A stretch of DNA of 64,000 nucleotides from JABMQB01 sp963678235 (GCA_963678235.1 OY782766.1:4092001-4156000), one strand, 5' to 3'; numbered from the stretch's first letter, positions 7,051 to 17,559 are shown. Made by a program: numbers and translations. The notes: generated by a model not told the origin, from the sequence alone.

Positions 7051-9069
7051 ATGAAACGAATGAAGATACCAGGAATAGTAGCCAATGACACTTGGCTTGA
7101 ACCATTTACAGAAATAATAAACCGCAGGCAGGAAAAAGCGGCGCTGAAAAAGGAAGAATTGTTTACCGGAAGTTTGACCGATTTTGCCAGTGGTCACTTA
7201 TATTTTGGTTTGCATCAAACAAAAAACGGATGGGTTGTTCGAGAATGGGCGCCAAATGCCACTAAAATATATTTGGTTGGGGTATTCAATAATTGGCAGG
7301 AAGAAGAAGCTTATGAGTTTTTGGCAATTGGAAATGGCAATTGGGAATTGTTTCTTGATAGGGACCAGATCAAACACGAAGATTTATATGCCCTGTCGGT
7401 GCATTGGAACGGAGGGTATGGAAAAAGGATACCAGCATGGGCTACCCGCGCAGTTCAGGATGCTGACACCCATATTTTTAATGCCCAGGTTTGGGTCCCT
7501 GAAAAAGCCTACAAATGGGAGAACCCCGGTTTTTCGGTAAGCAACGAACCACGATTAATTTACGAAGCCCATGTGGGCATGGCCGGAGAAGAAGAATGTG
7601 TACATACCTATAACGAATTCAGGGAGCAGATACTTCCCAAAATAAAAGAAAATGGGTACAATACAATTCAGTTGATGGCAATCCCGGAACATCCGTATTA
7701 CGGGAGTTTTGGCTATCATGTATCCAGTTTTTTTGCCCCTTCTTCTAGGTTCGGGACTCCCGAAGAACTGAAGCAATTAATCGATGAAGCACATGGAATG
7801 GGCATTGCCGTAATTATGGACCTGGTGCATTCTCATGCTGTTCGGAACGAAATTGAAGGGCTCGGAAATTATGACGGAACACGTTACCAGTTTTTTCACG
7901 ACGGACCAAAAGGCGAGCATCCGGCTTGGGATTCGTATTGTTTTAATTACAGCAAACCCCAGGTAATTCATTTTTTATTATCGAACATAAAATATTGGAT
8001 TGATGAATTTAAATTCGATGGTTTCCGCTTCGATGGGGTTACCAGCATGTTGTATTTCGATCATGGATTGGGGAAGGCTTTTACACAATACAGCGATTAT
8101 TTTAATGAAAATGTGGACGAAGAGGCAACCACTTATTTTATCCTTGCCAATGAACTTATCCATGAATTGAAACCTAATGCAATTTCTATAGCTGAGGACA
8201 TGAGCGGGATGCCGGGTTTAGCATCAAGTATTAAAAATGGCGGGCTTGGATTTGATTACCGAATGGCAATGGGCGTGCCTGATTACTGGATTAAAATAAT
8301 CAAAGAATTGTCGGATGATGATTGGGATGTGGGTACTATTTTTTATGAACTCACTTCGAAGCGTTTGGATGAGAAAGTGGTTAGTTATTGCGAATCACAC
8401 GATCAGGCAATGGTGGGCGACAAAACAATCATTTTCAGGTTGATTGACAAGGAAATGTATTTTAGCATGCGCAAAGATCAGCCGAATTTAATTGTTGAGA
8501 GGGGAATAGCACTTCATAAAATGATCCGGCTGGCAACCCTGGCTTCTGCCGGAGGAGCTTATCTTAATTTTATGGGCAATGAGTTCGGGCATCCCGAATG
8601 GATCGATTTCCCGCGTGAAGGAAATGGATGGTCATACAAACATGCCCGGCGCATTTGGAGTATTGCCGATGATCCTGAGCTAAAATTTCATTGGCTCTAC
8701 GATTTCGACAAAGATTTGGTAAACTTCGTCTCAAAGGTCAAGCTATTGTCGCACCCTTCGGTTGATCTGGTGTTTGAAAACAAGCCCGACAAAGTATTTG
8801 CTTTTCACCGCGGACAATACCTGTTTATATTCAATTTTAACCCTAACCAATCGTTTTCCGATTATGGGATACCACTGGGTGCAGGCAAATATAAAGTGGT
8901 TTTAAGTACCGACTCGGGGTATTACGGAGGACAGGATAGGGTAGATGAAGAAATTACCCACTTTACCTTGCCTGGTGCGGGAAAAAATAGCCAGCATTAT
9001 TTAATGCAATACCTTCCGGCCCGCACGGCAATTGTTTTAGAGCGTTTTGAACTCAAAAAGGTAAAATAA
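7051..9069 (+). CDS. glgB: 1,4-alpha-glucan branching enzyme (GH13)
   Basis: A 672-residue branching enzyme that makes alpha-1,6 branches in glycogen-like glucans. The N-terminal region (about residues 45-140) is the CBM48-like domain, with VVREWAPNATKIYLVGVFNNW. The GH13 barrel carries region I (DLVHSHAVRN), region II GFRFDGVTS with nucleophile D328, region III IAEDM with acid/base E382, and region IV YCESHDQ with D451. The domain order resembles the eukaryote-like branching enzymes used by many Bacteroidota rather than E. coli GlgB. It begins the alpha-glucan cluster. Upstream, TTTG at 7017 and TATCTTTA at 7037 are promoter-like, but with short spacing. Confidence 0.95.
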   Translation: MKRMKIPGIVANDTWLEPFTEIINRRQEKAALKKEELFTGSLTDFASGHLYFGLHQTKNGWVVREWAPNATKIYLVGVFNNWQEEEAYEFLAIGNGNWELFLDRDQIKHEDLYALSVHWNGGYGKRIPAWATRAVQDADTHIFNAQVWVPEKAYKWENPGFSVSNEPRLIYEAHVGMAGEEECVHTYNEFREQILPKIKENGYNTIQLMAIPEHPYYGSFGYHVSSFFAPSSRFGTPEELKQLIDEAHGMGIAVIMDLVHSHAVRNEIEGLGNYDGTRYQFFHDGPKGEHPAWDSYCFNYSKPQVIHFLLSNIKYWIDEFKFDGFRFDGVTSMLYFDHGLGKAFTQYSDYFNENVDEEATTYFILANELIHELKPNAISIAEDMSGMPGLASSIKNGGLGFDYRMAMGVPDYWIKIIKELSDDDWDVGTIFYELTSKRLDEKVVSYCESHDQAMVGDKTIIFRLIDKEMYFSMRKDQPNLIVERGIALHKMIRLATLASAGGAYLNFMGNEFGHPEWIDFPREGNGWSYKHARRIWSIADDPELKFHWLYDFDKDLVNFVSKVKLLSHPSVDLVFENKPDKVFAFHRGQYLFIFNFNPNQSFSDYGIPLGAGKYKVVLSTDSGYYGGQDRVDEEITHFTLPGAGKNSQHYLMQYLPARTAIVLERFELKKVK

Positions 9070-9116
9070 AGTTTGTAGGTTTCAAGGATTAATAACCAAA
9101 ATTAGGGACGTATTAC

Positions 9117-10115
9117 ATGAGTAAATTTCAAACCATAGTAGAAATTCCGAAATACGATTGGCAATTGGATTACCAATCATTAAGTATGTTTATGGGATCA
9201 TGTTTTGCCGAAAACATCGGATCTAAACTTATTGATTCTAAATTCAATATAGATTTAAACCCTTTTGGAATTTTATATAATCCCGTATCTGTTGAAAATA
9301 GCCTCCGAATGCTGTTGCAAAATAAAAAAGTGGAGGAACATGAATTAATAAACCGTGATGGGCTTTGGCATAGTTTTTTTCACCATAGCAGGTTTTCCCA
9401 CGAAAATAAAACGGAAACTTTACGGAAAATAAATTCGAAAATAAGGGCTGCGTCAAAATTTCTCAGAACTGCCAATTCGCTTTTTATCACTTTCGGAACA
9501 GCATGGGTTTACGAGCATAAAGAGACACAGCAAGTTGTTTCCAATTGCCATAAAATCCCCAATTCTGAGTTTACAAGGTACCGCATTGGTGTCGATGAAA
9601 TTGTGGCAAGGTTTAACCATCTGCTAAAGGAATTATTTCAGGTAAATCCTAGTTTGAAGGTGGTATTTACGGTCAGCCCAATCAGGCACTGGAAAGATGG
9701 GGCAATACAGAACCAGGTAAGTAAAGCAACTTTATTGTTGGCAATAGATTCCATAGTTAAAAAAGCAGGAAACGAAGCGTGCAGTTATTTTCCATCGTAC
9801 GAGATTGTGATGGATGAATTGCGTGATTATCGGTTTTACGCAGAAGATAAGTTGCATATTTCTGAGGTGGCAACCAATCATATTTGGGAGAAATTTGAAC
9901 AAGCTTTTATGGAGCCAGGAACCTTATCGTTAAAAATGGAAATAGAAAAAATTGTACGGGCAAAAAACCATCGGCCTTTCAATCCAAAAACCGAGAAACA
10001 CCAGAAGTTTTTATCCAATTGTTTAATGAAATGTGAAGAGTTGGAAGGCAAATATGCATATATTAACTTAAAGTTAGAAAAAGAGTATTTTGCAAAACAA
10101 TTAAAGCTTATTTGA
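9117..10115 (+). CDS. GSCFA domain protein
   Basis: A 332-residue protein of the GSCFA family, named after the motif seen here as MGSCFAENIGSKL around residues 26-38. Other family landmarks are LNPFGILYNP, ITFGTAWVYEH, and TVSPIRHWKDGA, with DKLHISEVATNHIWEKF near the end. The family is structurally related to GDSL/SGNH hydrolases but its substrate is unknown. It has no signal peptide, so it acts in the cytoplasm. It lies between the branching and debranching enzyme genes on the same strand, 47 bases after the first and 89 before the second. A glucan-related role is suggested only by this position. Confidence 0.88.
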   Translation: MSKFQTIVEIPKYDWQLDYQSLSMFMGSCFAENIGSKLIDSKFNIDLNPFGILYNPVSVENSLRMLLQNKKVEEHELINRDGLWHSFFHHSRFSHENKTETLRKINSKIRAASKFLRTANSLFITFGTAWVYEHKETQQVVSNCHKIPNSEFTRYRIGVDEIVARFNHLLKELFQVNPSLKVVFTVSPIRHWKDGAIQNQVSKATLLLAIDSIVKKAGNEACSYFPSYEIVMDELRDYRFYAEDKLHISEVATNHIWEKFEQAFMEPGTLSLKMEIEKIVRAKNHRPFNPKTEKHQKFLSNCLMKCEELEGKYAYINLKLEKEYFAKQLKLI

Positions 10116-10204
10116 ATGAATTCTAAATTATTCCAGTTATTTTTGATGTGTACTCCACCTAACTATTCTGCCTCAAATCTGCTGGTATTTAATTCCTGTT
10201 TGTT

Positions 10205-12145
10205 ATGAGTTACCTAAAATTCGACAAAGGGCAATTGGTCAATCTCGAATATTCGCTTCATAAAGAGATTTTGAGAACGAATAAGGCCGGATCCTATATC
10301 TGTACTGCAATTAACGATTGTAATACACGGAAATACCATGGATTGTTGGTTAGCCCAATTGATGAAATGAACGGGGAAAAGCATGTGCTTTTATCTTCTC
10401 TTGATGTTTCGGTAATTCAACATGGGGCAGAGTTTAACCTTGGAATAAGAAAATACAAAAATGAAAATTATGAGCCTAAAGGCCATAAATATATTCGCAA
10501 CCTTACGTTCACTAAAATACCGAAAACCACCTACAGGGTAGGGGGTGTGGTTCTCAGCAAAGAGCGTATTTTAGTAGAAAAAGAGCAGCAGGTACTGATA
10601 AAATATACACTGGAAGAAGCGAATTCTCCAACCATCCTTCGGTTTAAACCATTTCTTGCTTTTAGGCACATTCATAAATTGAGTAAAGCTAATATGAATG
10701 TGAACACAAAATTTGAGTTTATCCGCAATGGGATTAAAATGAAATTGTACGAGGGATATCCTTATCTGCACATGCAACTGAGCAAAGAAGGTGAATTTAT
10801 ACCTGTTCCCGATTGGTATTACGATGTGGAATACATGAAGGAAAAAGCAAGAGGTTATGAATATCTCGAAGATTTATATGTTCCCGGATATTTTGAAGTC
10901 CCTATAGAAAAAGGGGAAAGCATCATTTTTGCTGCAGGGACAGAGGATACAAATCCTAGAATTATTAAACAAAGGTTTACACGCGAGTTTAATAAAAGAC
11001 CGGAGAAGGACGATTTTCTTGGATTTTTACAAAATTCAGCTGGCCAGTTTTTTTCGCTAAATGGTAAGGAAACTGATGTTATTGCGGGCTATCCGTGGTA
11101 TGGAAGTATTTCGAGGCAAACATTTATTGCCCTGCCAGGATTATGTAAATCCATAGGTAGTTTTGATTTGTTTGAAAAAGTTGTAGATACCTATTTAAAA
11201 TATGTAAACCAGGGATTATTCCCGAATAATATTGATTCAACGCCATTCGCTTATGATGGTATTGATACCTCGCTTTGGTTTATTTGGTCGGTGCAGGAAT
11301 ATGACAAAGAAACAGGGGTTCGAGGGCTCTGGAAAAAATATGGCAGGGCTTTTAAAAGTATTTTAAGCGCCTTTAAATATGGAATTGGGGAAAGCGTAAA
11401 AATGCATGACAATGGGCTTATCTGGAGTTTCAATAAAGAACGCGCCCTAACCTGGATGGATTCATATTATAATGGTATTCCGGCAGTGAACCGAAATGGG
11501 TATGTGGTCGAAATTAATGCCCTATGGTACAATGCAATAAACTTCTCACTCGATTTGGCTAGAAGGGAGAAAGACACAAGTTTTGTGAATACCTGGGAAA
11601 TGGTGCCCCAACAAATCCGGGATTCATTTAAAGATGTTTTTTGGGACGAAGAAAAAGGCTACTTAGCTGATAATGTTCGGGAAGATAGAAAAGACTGGTC
11701 GGTGCGCCCAAGTATGATAATTGCCGCAGCACTTGATTATTCGCCTGTAACAAAAGAAATCCAGAAAGCTGTTTTAAGTGTTGCTAAAAAGCAACTTTTA
11801 ACCCCACGGGGATTAAGAACCTTGTCTCCGGAAGATTCAGATTATAAGGGAGTAATCGAAGGAGGTCCTCAGGAACGGGAACTGGCAACACATTTGGGGG
11901 CTGTTATGCCCTGGTTGATCATGTTTTTTGTGGAGGGGTACTTGAAAATACACAAAAGGGGAGGCCTTCCTTTTGTGAAAAAAGTGATGGATGGATTTGA
12001 AGAAGAATTGGCTCAACATAGTATTGGGACAATCTCTGAAACATACAATGGAAATCCGCCACACACTGCAAAAGGGGCAATTTCGCAAGCGTGGAATGTG
12101 GCAGGAGTTGTTAAAGCATATAAAATGGTGCAAGATTTTGAGTAA
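10205..12145 (+). CDS. Glycogen debranching enzyme (amylo-alpha-1,6-glucosidase)
   Basis: A 646-residue protein with the N-terminal beta-sandwich domain of bacterial glycogen debranching enzymes (about residues 15-230, including CTAINDCNTRKYHGLLVSP) and a C-terminal (alpha/alpha)6 barrel (about 270-640, with IAGYPWYGSISRQTFIALPG and GLIWSFNKERALTWMDS). It removes alpha-1,6 branches during glycogen mobilisation. The last part, RGGLPFVKK to SQAWNVAGVVKAY, is characteristic of the family. It is followed by the glucan synthase gene after only 18 bases, so the two are probably cotranscribed. No signal peptide, so cytoplasmic. Confidence 0.93.
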   Translation: MSYLKFDKGQLVNLEYSLHKEILRTNKAGSYICTAINDCNTRKYHGLLVSPIDEMNGEKHVLLSSLDVSVIQHGAEFNLGIRKYKNENYEPKGHKYIRNLTFTKIPKTTYRVGGVVLSKERILVEKEQQVLIKYTLEEANSPTILRFKPFLAFRHIHKLSKANMNVNTKFEFIRNGIKMKLYEGYPYLHMQLSKEGEFIPVPDWYYDVEYMKEKARGYEYLEDLYVPGYFEVPIEKGESIIFAAGTEDTNPRIIKQRFTREFNKRPEKDDFLGFLQNSAGQFFSLNGKETDVIAGYPWYGSISRQTFIALPGLCKSIGSFDLFEKVVDTYLKYVNQGLFPNNIDSTPFAYDGIDTSLWFIWSVQEYDKETGVRGLWKKYGRAFKSILSAFKYGIGESVKMHDNGLIWSFNKERALTWMDSYYNGIPAVNRNGYVVEINALWYNAINFSLDLARREKDTSFVNTWEMVPQQIRDSFKDVFWDEEKGYLADNVREDRKDWSVRPSMIIAAALDYSPVTKEIQKAVLSVAKKQLLTPRGLRTLSPEDSDYKGVIEGGPQERELATHLGAVMPWLIMFFVEGYLKIHKRGGLPFVKKVMDGFEEELAQHSIGTISETYNGNPPHTAKGAISQAWNVAGVVKAYKMVQDFE

Positions 12146-12163
12146 ACGATAAAGGAAAATATT

Positions 12164-13447
12164 ATGAAGGTACTTATGTTCGGGTGGGAGTTTCCACCAC
12201 ATATCTCAGGAGGGCTCGGAACTGCTTGTTATGGACTAACAAAAGGCTTGTCGGAGTTTGACGATATGGATGTAACATTTGTAGTGCCTAAGGCTTTTGG
12301 CGATGAAGACCAAAGCACCATGAAACTTATCGGCGCCAACCAGGTTCCTGTCACCCAAAAACATATCTCGTTCGACGACTTCAAGAAAAAAATGGCGTAT
12401 TATGAGGTTAGTTCTGAAATAATTCCCTATTGCGATCCCGATGAATTTTGGAAACTTAAAAGCGAGCGTTATTCAAAAAATGCGAAATTTGTGGAAACCA
12501 ATGAGGGTTTCAAGATTGATTTTACCGGAAAGTATGGGGATAGCCTTCATCAGGAAATACGAAATTATGCCCTTGTTGCCGAAATAATTGCCCGCGATAA
12601 CGAGGTAGATATAATACATGCCCACGACTGGTTGGCTTATCCGGCAGGTATTGCTGCAAAAAACATATCGCGAAAGCCGTTGGTCATTCATGTTCATGCC
12701 ACCGATTTCGACCGCTCGGGCGGAAATGTAAATCCAACCGTGTATGCAATTGAGCGGGAAGGGATGGAAGCTGCCGATAAGATTATTACAGTAAGTAACC
12801 TTACCAGAAATATTGTTATTGAAAAATATGGGATTGATCCTGCAAAAATAACCACCGTTTATAATGCCGTGGAACCTGCCGATGAGGGGGATAAAATTTC
12901 GCTAACGAAGGGTGTTGATGAAAAGATTGTGACTTTTCTCGGGAGGATTACCATGCAGAAAGGTCCGGAGTATTTTGTGGAAGCTGCTCATCAGGTCCTG
13001 CAAAAAATGGACAATGTAAGGTTTGTGATGGCTGGTAGTGGCGATATGATGAACAAAATGGTGGATAGGGTTGCCCAACTTAAAATTTCCGGCAAATTTC
13101 ATTTTACAGGTTTTTTAAAGGGCGACGATGTGTTGCAGATGTTCCAAATGAGCGATGTCCTGGTTATGCCATCTGTTTCTGAGCCTTTTGGAATTGTTCC
13201 GCTGGAAGCCATGCAATCTAATGTTCCGGTTATTATTTCCAAACAATCCGGGGTTGCCGAAATCTTAAAATATGCCATAAAAATTGATTTTTGGAATATT
13301 AATGCCATGGCAGATGCTATTTATGCCCTGATTAATTATCCGGCACTTTCCGGGCTGTTTAAAACCGAAGGAAAAACCGAAGTGGAAAATTTAAAGTGGA
13401 AAAACTCGGCGCAAAATGTGAGAAACGTTTATTACTCTGCTTTGTAA
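12164..13447 (+). CDS. GT4-type glycosyltransferase, probable glycogen synthase
   Basis: A 427-residue GT-B glycosyltransferase. The N-terminus MFGWEFPPHISGGLGTACYG carries the Gly-rich donor-site loop of starch/glycogen synthases, HAHDWLAYPAG is the second conserved block, and the C-terminal domain has TFLGRITMQKGPEYFVEAA and the acidic MPSVSEPFGIVPLEAMQ. The fold looks like GT4 but the first 200 residues resemble the GT5 synthases. In Bacteroidota this gene type sits with debranching enzyme and GH57 genes, and is taken as the glucan synthase. The sugar donor (ADP- or UDP-glucose) cannot be told from the sequence. Fifty bases follow before the GH57 gene. Confidence 0.85.
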   Translation: MKVLMFGWEFPPHISGGLGTACYGLTKGLSEFDDMDVTFVVPKAFGDEDQSTMKLIGANQVPVTQKHISFDDFKKKMAYYEVSSEIIPYCDPDEFWKLKSERYSKNAKFVETNEGFKIDFTGKYGDSLHQEIRNYALVAEIIARDNEVDIIHAHDWLAYPAGIAAKNISRKPLVIHVHATDFDRSGGNVNPTVYAIEREGMEAADKIITVSNLTRNIVIEKYGIDPAKITTVYNAVEPADEGDKISLTKGVDEKIVTFLGRITMQKGPEYFVEAAHQVLQKMDNVRFVMAGSGDMMNKMVDRVAQLKISGKFHFTGFLKGDDVLQMFQMSDVLVMPSVSEPFGIVPLEAMQSNVPVIISKQSGVAEILKYAIKIDFWNINAMADAIYALINYPALSGLFKTEGKTEVENLKWKNSAQNVRNVYYSAL

Positions 13448-13496
13448 TCATTTGATTGAAGCAAAAATTAGAACTTGAATATTAAAAGGAATCTGT

Positions 13497-14813
13497 ATGA
13501 AGTCAATTTGTTTGTTTTTTCAGGTACATCAGCCATTAAGATACAGACGGTACCGTTTTTTCGATATCGGTAACGACCATTATTATTACGATGATTATGC
13601 CAACGAAAGTTTTATACAGAAATTAGCGGAAAACTGCTATTTGCCTGCCAATCATCTTTTGCTTCAGATATTGAATGCAAACAAAGGGAAATTTAAAATC
13701 TCCTTTTCGGTAACAGGTGTGGCACTCGAACAATTTGAAATCTACGCTCCCGAAGTTATTGATTCCTTTCAGGCATTGGCAGAAACTGGGTATGTAGAAT
13801 TTCTTGCTGAAACCTATTCACATTCGCTGGCATCCCTTCAAGATCAGGATATTTTTGAAGAACAGGTGAAGTTACACTCTGAAAAGGTTCAGGAACTATT
13901 CGGGCAACAACCGAAGGTTTTTAAGAATACGGAAATGATTTATTCCGATGAAATTGGAGCCATGGTCGAAAATATGGGCTACAAAGGAATGCTCACAGAA
14001 GGTGCCAAACATGTGCTTGGGTGGAAAAGCCCAAATTTCCTTTACGTCAATGCAATCAACCCAAGGTTAAAAGTAATGATGCGGAATTTTAGGCTAAGCG
14101 ATGATTTGGCATTCCGTTTCGGTGATAAAAACTGGGCAGAGTATCCTTTAACGCCTAAAAAATATATTTCCTGGATTGTAGAATCAGGTCAAAATGAGGA
14201 GATTTTTAATATTTTCCTTGACTATGAAACCTTTGGAGGCTATCAAAATTCCAATACCGGAATATTTGAGTTCCTAAGGGAATTGCCAAAAGAAGCACTG
14301 AAAACAAAAGAAATAATATTTGCAACACCAAGCGAGATTGTAGAAAAAGTTCAGCCGGTGTCGATAGTTAGCGTACCCTATGCAATTTCATGGGCCGATG
14401 AAGAAAGGGACCTTACTCCCTGGATGGGAAATGAAATGCAAAATGAAGCTTTTAATAACCTGTATGGGTTAAAAGCCAGAGTTCTGAAAAGTAAAGATGA
14501 AGAGCTAAAGAAGGATTGGAACCATTTGCAAATTAGCGACCATTTTTACTATATGTCGACAAAGTTTTTCTCGGCAAGGGAAGGACAGAAATATTTCAAC
14601 CCATATGATTCTCCTTACGAAGCTTTTATCAACTACATGAATGTCTTGAGTGATTTTAAAATCCGTTTGGATGCTTTGGTTCCGGAAAGCAAAGAACAGC
14701 GGGAGATTGCATCGCTTAGTAAAATCATTGAAGACAAAAATGCGCAATTGATAAAAATGGAGAAACAGTTGGAAAACCTTAAAAATAAATCAAAAAAGAA
14801 GGAAAGAAAGTAG
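13497..14813 (+). CDS. GH57 family glycoside hydrolase (alpha-amylase/4-alpha-glucanotransferase type)
   Basis: A 438-residue GH57 enzyme acting on alpha-1,4-glucans. The conserved blocks include FFQVHQPLRYRRYRFFD at the start, ETYSHSLASL, VFKNTEMIYSDEIG with the probable catalytic Glu, and FLDYETFGGYQ with the catalytic Asp. It has no signal peptide, so it works on intracellular glucan. The last 40 residues are a Lys/Glu-rich coiled coil (SLSKIIEDKNAQLIKMEKQ), which is often seen in this Bacteroidota group and may aid oligomerisation. It is the fifth gene of the glucan cluster, between the synthase and the phosphorylase. Confidence 0.92.
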   Translation: MKSICLFFQVHQPLRYRRYRFFDIGNDHYYYDDYANESFIQKLAENCYLPANHLLLQILNANKGKFKISFSVTGVALEQFEIYAPEVIDSFQALAETGYVEFLAETYSHSLASLQDQDIFEEQVKLHSEKVQELFGQQPKVFKNTEMIYSDEIGAMVENMGYKGMLTEGAKHVLGWKSPNFLYVNAINPRLKVMMRNFRLSDDLAFRFGDKNWAEYPLTPKKYISWIVESGQNEEIFNIFLDYETFGGYQNSNTGIFEFLRELPKEALKTKEIIFATPSEIVEKVQPVSIVSVPYAISWADEERDLTPWMGNEMQNEAFNNLYGLKARVLKSKDEELKKDWNHLQISDHFYYMSTKFFSAREGQKYFNPYDSPYEAFINYMNVLSDFKIRLDALVPESKEQREIASLSKIIEDKNAQLIKMEKQLENLKNKSKKKERK

Positions 14814-14960
14814 AGAAGGCAATTCAGTTATTTGAGTAAAGTATTTATTAATTCATGGTACTTTATTTGGTCAAATGTGAACCCGTAGTGTAAAATTAAA
14901 CAAGAAGGATATACATTTACCAGCTATTTTAAATGGATTAGAAAGATAAAATTATTTACT

Positions 14961-17537
14961 ATGAGCATTGATAGAGTAAGATATATCAGGAAGCCCAATG
15001 TTGCGGAGCCTTCCTGGAAGAAATTCATCGTAGAATCAAATTTGCCGGAGAAACTGGCACCGCTTCGCGAAATTGCGAAAAACCTTTGGTGGGTGTGGAG
15101 CCCCGAGGCACGTGAACTATTTCAAAGCATCGATATTGAAGTTTGGGAAGAATGTGAACATAACCCAATTTTATTGTTGGAACAAGTAAGTTTCAGCAGG
15201 TTGAAAGAGCTTGAAAAAGATGAAGTTTTCCTTGGTAAAATGGAGGATACGCACAAGCTTTTAAACGAGTACCTGGCAGCTAGAAACGAAAAATCTGGTC
15301 CTTCCATTGCTTATTTTAGCATGGAATATGGCCTGCACGATAGTTTGAAGGTTTTCTCCGGAGGGTTAGGAATCCTAGCCGGGGATTATATGAAAGAAGC
15401 CAGCGACTCAAAGGTCGATATTGTTGGTATCGGTTTGCTTTACCGTTATGGATATTTCAAGCAGGTTTTAAATTTGCACGGTGAACAAATGGCAACTTAT
15501 GAAGCGCAACGCTTTTCAACTATTCCGGTTCAACCGGCTTACGATTCAGATGGGAACTGGGTAGTTGTGGATATTACTTTCCCGGGCAGAATGGTAAAAG
15601 CCAGGGTTTGGGAAGTATTAATTGGTGCAGCAAGGTTATATTTGCTGGATACCGATTACGAAGATAACCAGGAGCAAGATCGAAGCATTACCCATCATTT
15701 GTATGGTGGCGATAACGAAAACCGTCTTAAGCAGGAAATGGTGCTCGGATTGGGAGGAATCAGGGCTTTACGAAAATTAGGCTATAATTCCGACATTTAT
15801 CATTGTAATGAAGGACATGCCGCATTCATTGTTTTAGAACGTGTTGCTGAGCTGATTAATGCTAATGGGCTTACTTTTGCCGAAGCGAAAGAAGCTGTTA
15901 CCGCTTCCACACTTTTCACAACACATACACCTGTACCTGCAGGGCATGATTCATTTCACGACGATATGTTCAAGGCTTACATGGGGTCGTTTTCCCAAAA
16001 CCTGAACATCAGTTGGGATGAGTTTGTGCAATTCGGAAAGGCAAATGCCCATGAAGACCACTTTAATATGAGTTACCTGGCATGTCATTTCTCGCAAGGG
16101 ATAAATGGGGTTAGTATGTTGCATGGCGATGTTAGCAAAACAATTTTAAAAGATTTATATCCCGGTTTCCTGGAAGAAGAATTGGAAATTGGCTATGTAA
16201 CCAATGGGGTACATTATGGAACCTGGGTTGCCAAAGAATGGCGGGAAATCCATGAAAAATATTTTGGTGGCGGATTCCCCGATAATCAATTGGATTTCGA
16301 CTTATGGGATAAGATTTACAAAGTTCCGGACAAAGATATTTGGGCACTAAGGCAAAAACTTAGGCTTAAACTCATTGATTACATCAAACAGCGTTTTTCA
16401 GATATATGGATCAAAAGGCACGAAAATCCGAAATTGATAACGGAAGTTATGGGAGGCTTGAATCCAAATGCATTAACCATTGGTTTTGCCCGAAGGTTTG
16501 CAACATACAAACGTGCACACCTGTTATTCAATAACCTGGAAAGGCTTTCTGAGCTTTTGAATAATGAAGAACGTCCGGTACAATTCCTGTTTGCAGGAAA
16601 AGCACACCCTGCTGATAAAGCTGGTCAGGATTTGATCAAACATATTGTAGAGATTTCAAAAAGACCTGAGTTTAGGGGAAAAATCCTGTTTGTACAGAAT
16701 TACGATATGAATCTTGCCAAAATGTTGCTTCAGGGTGTTGATGTTTGGTTGAATACACCAACGCGGCCATTGGAAGCTTCTGGTACAAGTGGCGAAAAAG
16801 GGGTAATGAACGGTACGCTTCATTTCTCTGTTCTTGACGGTTGGTGGGTTGAAGGGTATAAAAAGGATGCCGGATGGGCATTGCCACTAGAAAGGGCTTA
16901 CGACGTTCAGGACTACCAAGATGAATTGGATGCGGAAACTATTTATAATATTCTGGAAGATGAAATAATTGAAAGCTTCTACGAAAGGGATAAAGATGGA
17001 ATTCCGGAAAAGTGGATCGGCTATATTAAAAATACACTGGCCCAGGTGGCGCCAAACTTTACCACTGCCCGTATGATAAAAGATTATCAGGTTAGGTATT
17101 ACAATCCGCAGTACGAGCGTACCAGCAAGATGAAAAAAGATGACTTCAAAGTTGCACGTGACCTTGCTGCCTGGAAACATTGGATAAGTTCCAAATGGGA
17201 CGAAATAGAAGTGAAAGATGTGCAAGTGCTGGATGGAATCACCAATGTATTAAAAGTTGGGAAAGACTATCCGGTGAGGGTTTTGGTTGATTTAAAGGGC
17301 TTATCGGCTGATGAGGTTGGCCTGGAGATGGTTGTTACCGAAAATGGGGAAGATAGCCAGCCGGAGTTGGTGAAGAAAATGCAATTCAGGGTCGAAAGTT
17401 TTGAAAACAACGTATGTTGTTATATCCTGGATATGCACCTTGATTATTCGGGTTCTTACTCGTATGGCATGAGGTTGTTCCCTAAAAATGAGAACCTTCC
17501 ACATGCGCAGGAATTTAAATACATAAAATGGATTTGA
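14961..17537 (+). CDS. glgP: Alpha-glucan (glycogen) phosphorylase, GT35
   Basis: An 858-residue PLP-dependent phosphorylase that releases glucose-1-phosphate from alpha-1,4-glucan ends. It belongs to the shorter, Thermotoga/archaea-like branch, with an N-terminal DUF3417-type region (NLWWVWSPEARELFQ near residue 42), YFSMEYGLHDSLKVFSGGLG, and EASGTSGEKGVMNG with the PLP lysine K613. A C-terminal extra domain (about residues 740-858) is beta-rich. The 147-base gap from the GH57 gene may hold a promoter, but the same strand and shared pathway argue for one glucan regulon. A terminator follows 22 bases after the stop. Confidence 0.94.
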   Translation: MSIDRVRYIRKPNVAEPSWKKFIVESNLPEKLAPLREIAKNLWWVWSPEARELFQSIDIEVWEECEHNPILLLEQVSFSRLKELEKDEVFLGKMEDTHKLLNEYLAARNEKSGPSIAYFSMEYGLHDSLKVFSGGLGILAGDYMKEASDSKVDIVGIGLLYRYGYFKQVLNLHGEQMATYEAQRFSTIPVQPAYDSDGNWVVVDITFPGRMVKARVWEVLIGAARLYLLDTDYEDNQEQDRSITHHLYGGDNENRLKQEMVLGLGGIRALRKLGYNSDIYHCNEGHAAFIVLERVAELINANGLTFAEAKEAVTASTLFTTHTPVPAGHDSFHDDMFKAYMGSFSQNLNISWDEFVQFGKANAHEDHFNMSYLACHFSQGINGVSMLHGDVSKTILKDLYPGFLEEELEIGYVTNGVHYGTWVAKEWREIHEKYFGGGFPDNQLDFDLWDKIYKVPDKDIWALRQKLRLKLIDYIKQRFSDIWIKRHENPKLITEVMGGLNPNALTIGFARRFATYKRAHLLFNNLERLSELLNNEERPVQFLFAGKAHPADKAGQDLIKHIVEISKRPEFRGKILFVQNYDMNLAKMLLQGVDVWLNTPTRPLEASGTSGEKGVMNGTLHFSVLDGWWVEGYKKDAGWALPLERAYDVQDYQDELDAETIYNILEDEIIESFYERDKDGIPEKWIGYIKNTLAQVAPNFTTARMIKDYQVRYYNPQYERTSKMKKDDFKVARDLAAWKHWISSKWDEIEVKDVQVLDGITNVLKVGKDYPVRVLVDLKGLSADEVGLEMVVTENGEDSQPELVKKMQFRVESFENNVCCYILDMHLDYSGSYSYGMRLFPKNENLPHAQEFKYIKWI

Positions 17538-17559
17538 TTTATTAACACTAATATTTCTA

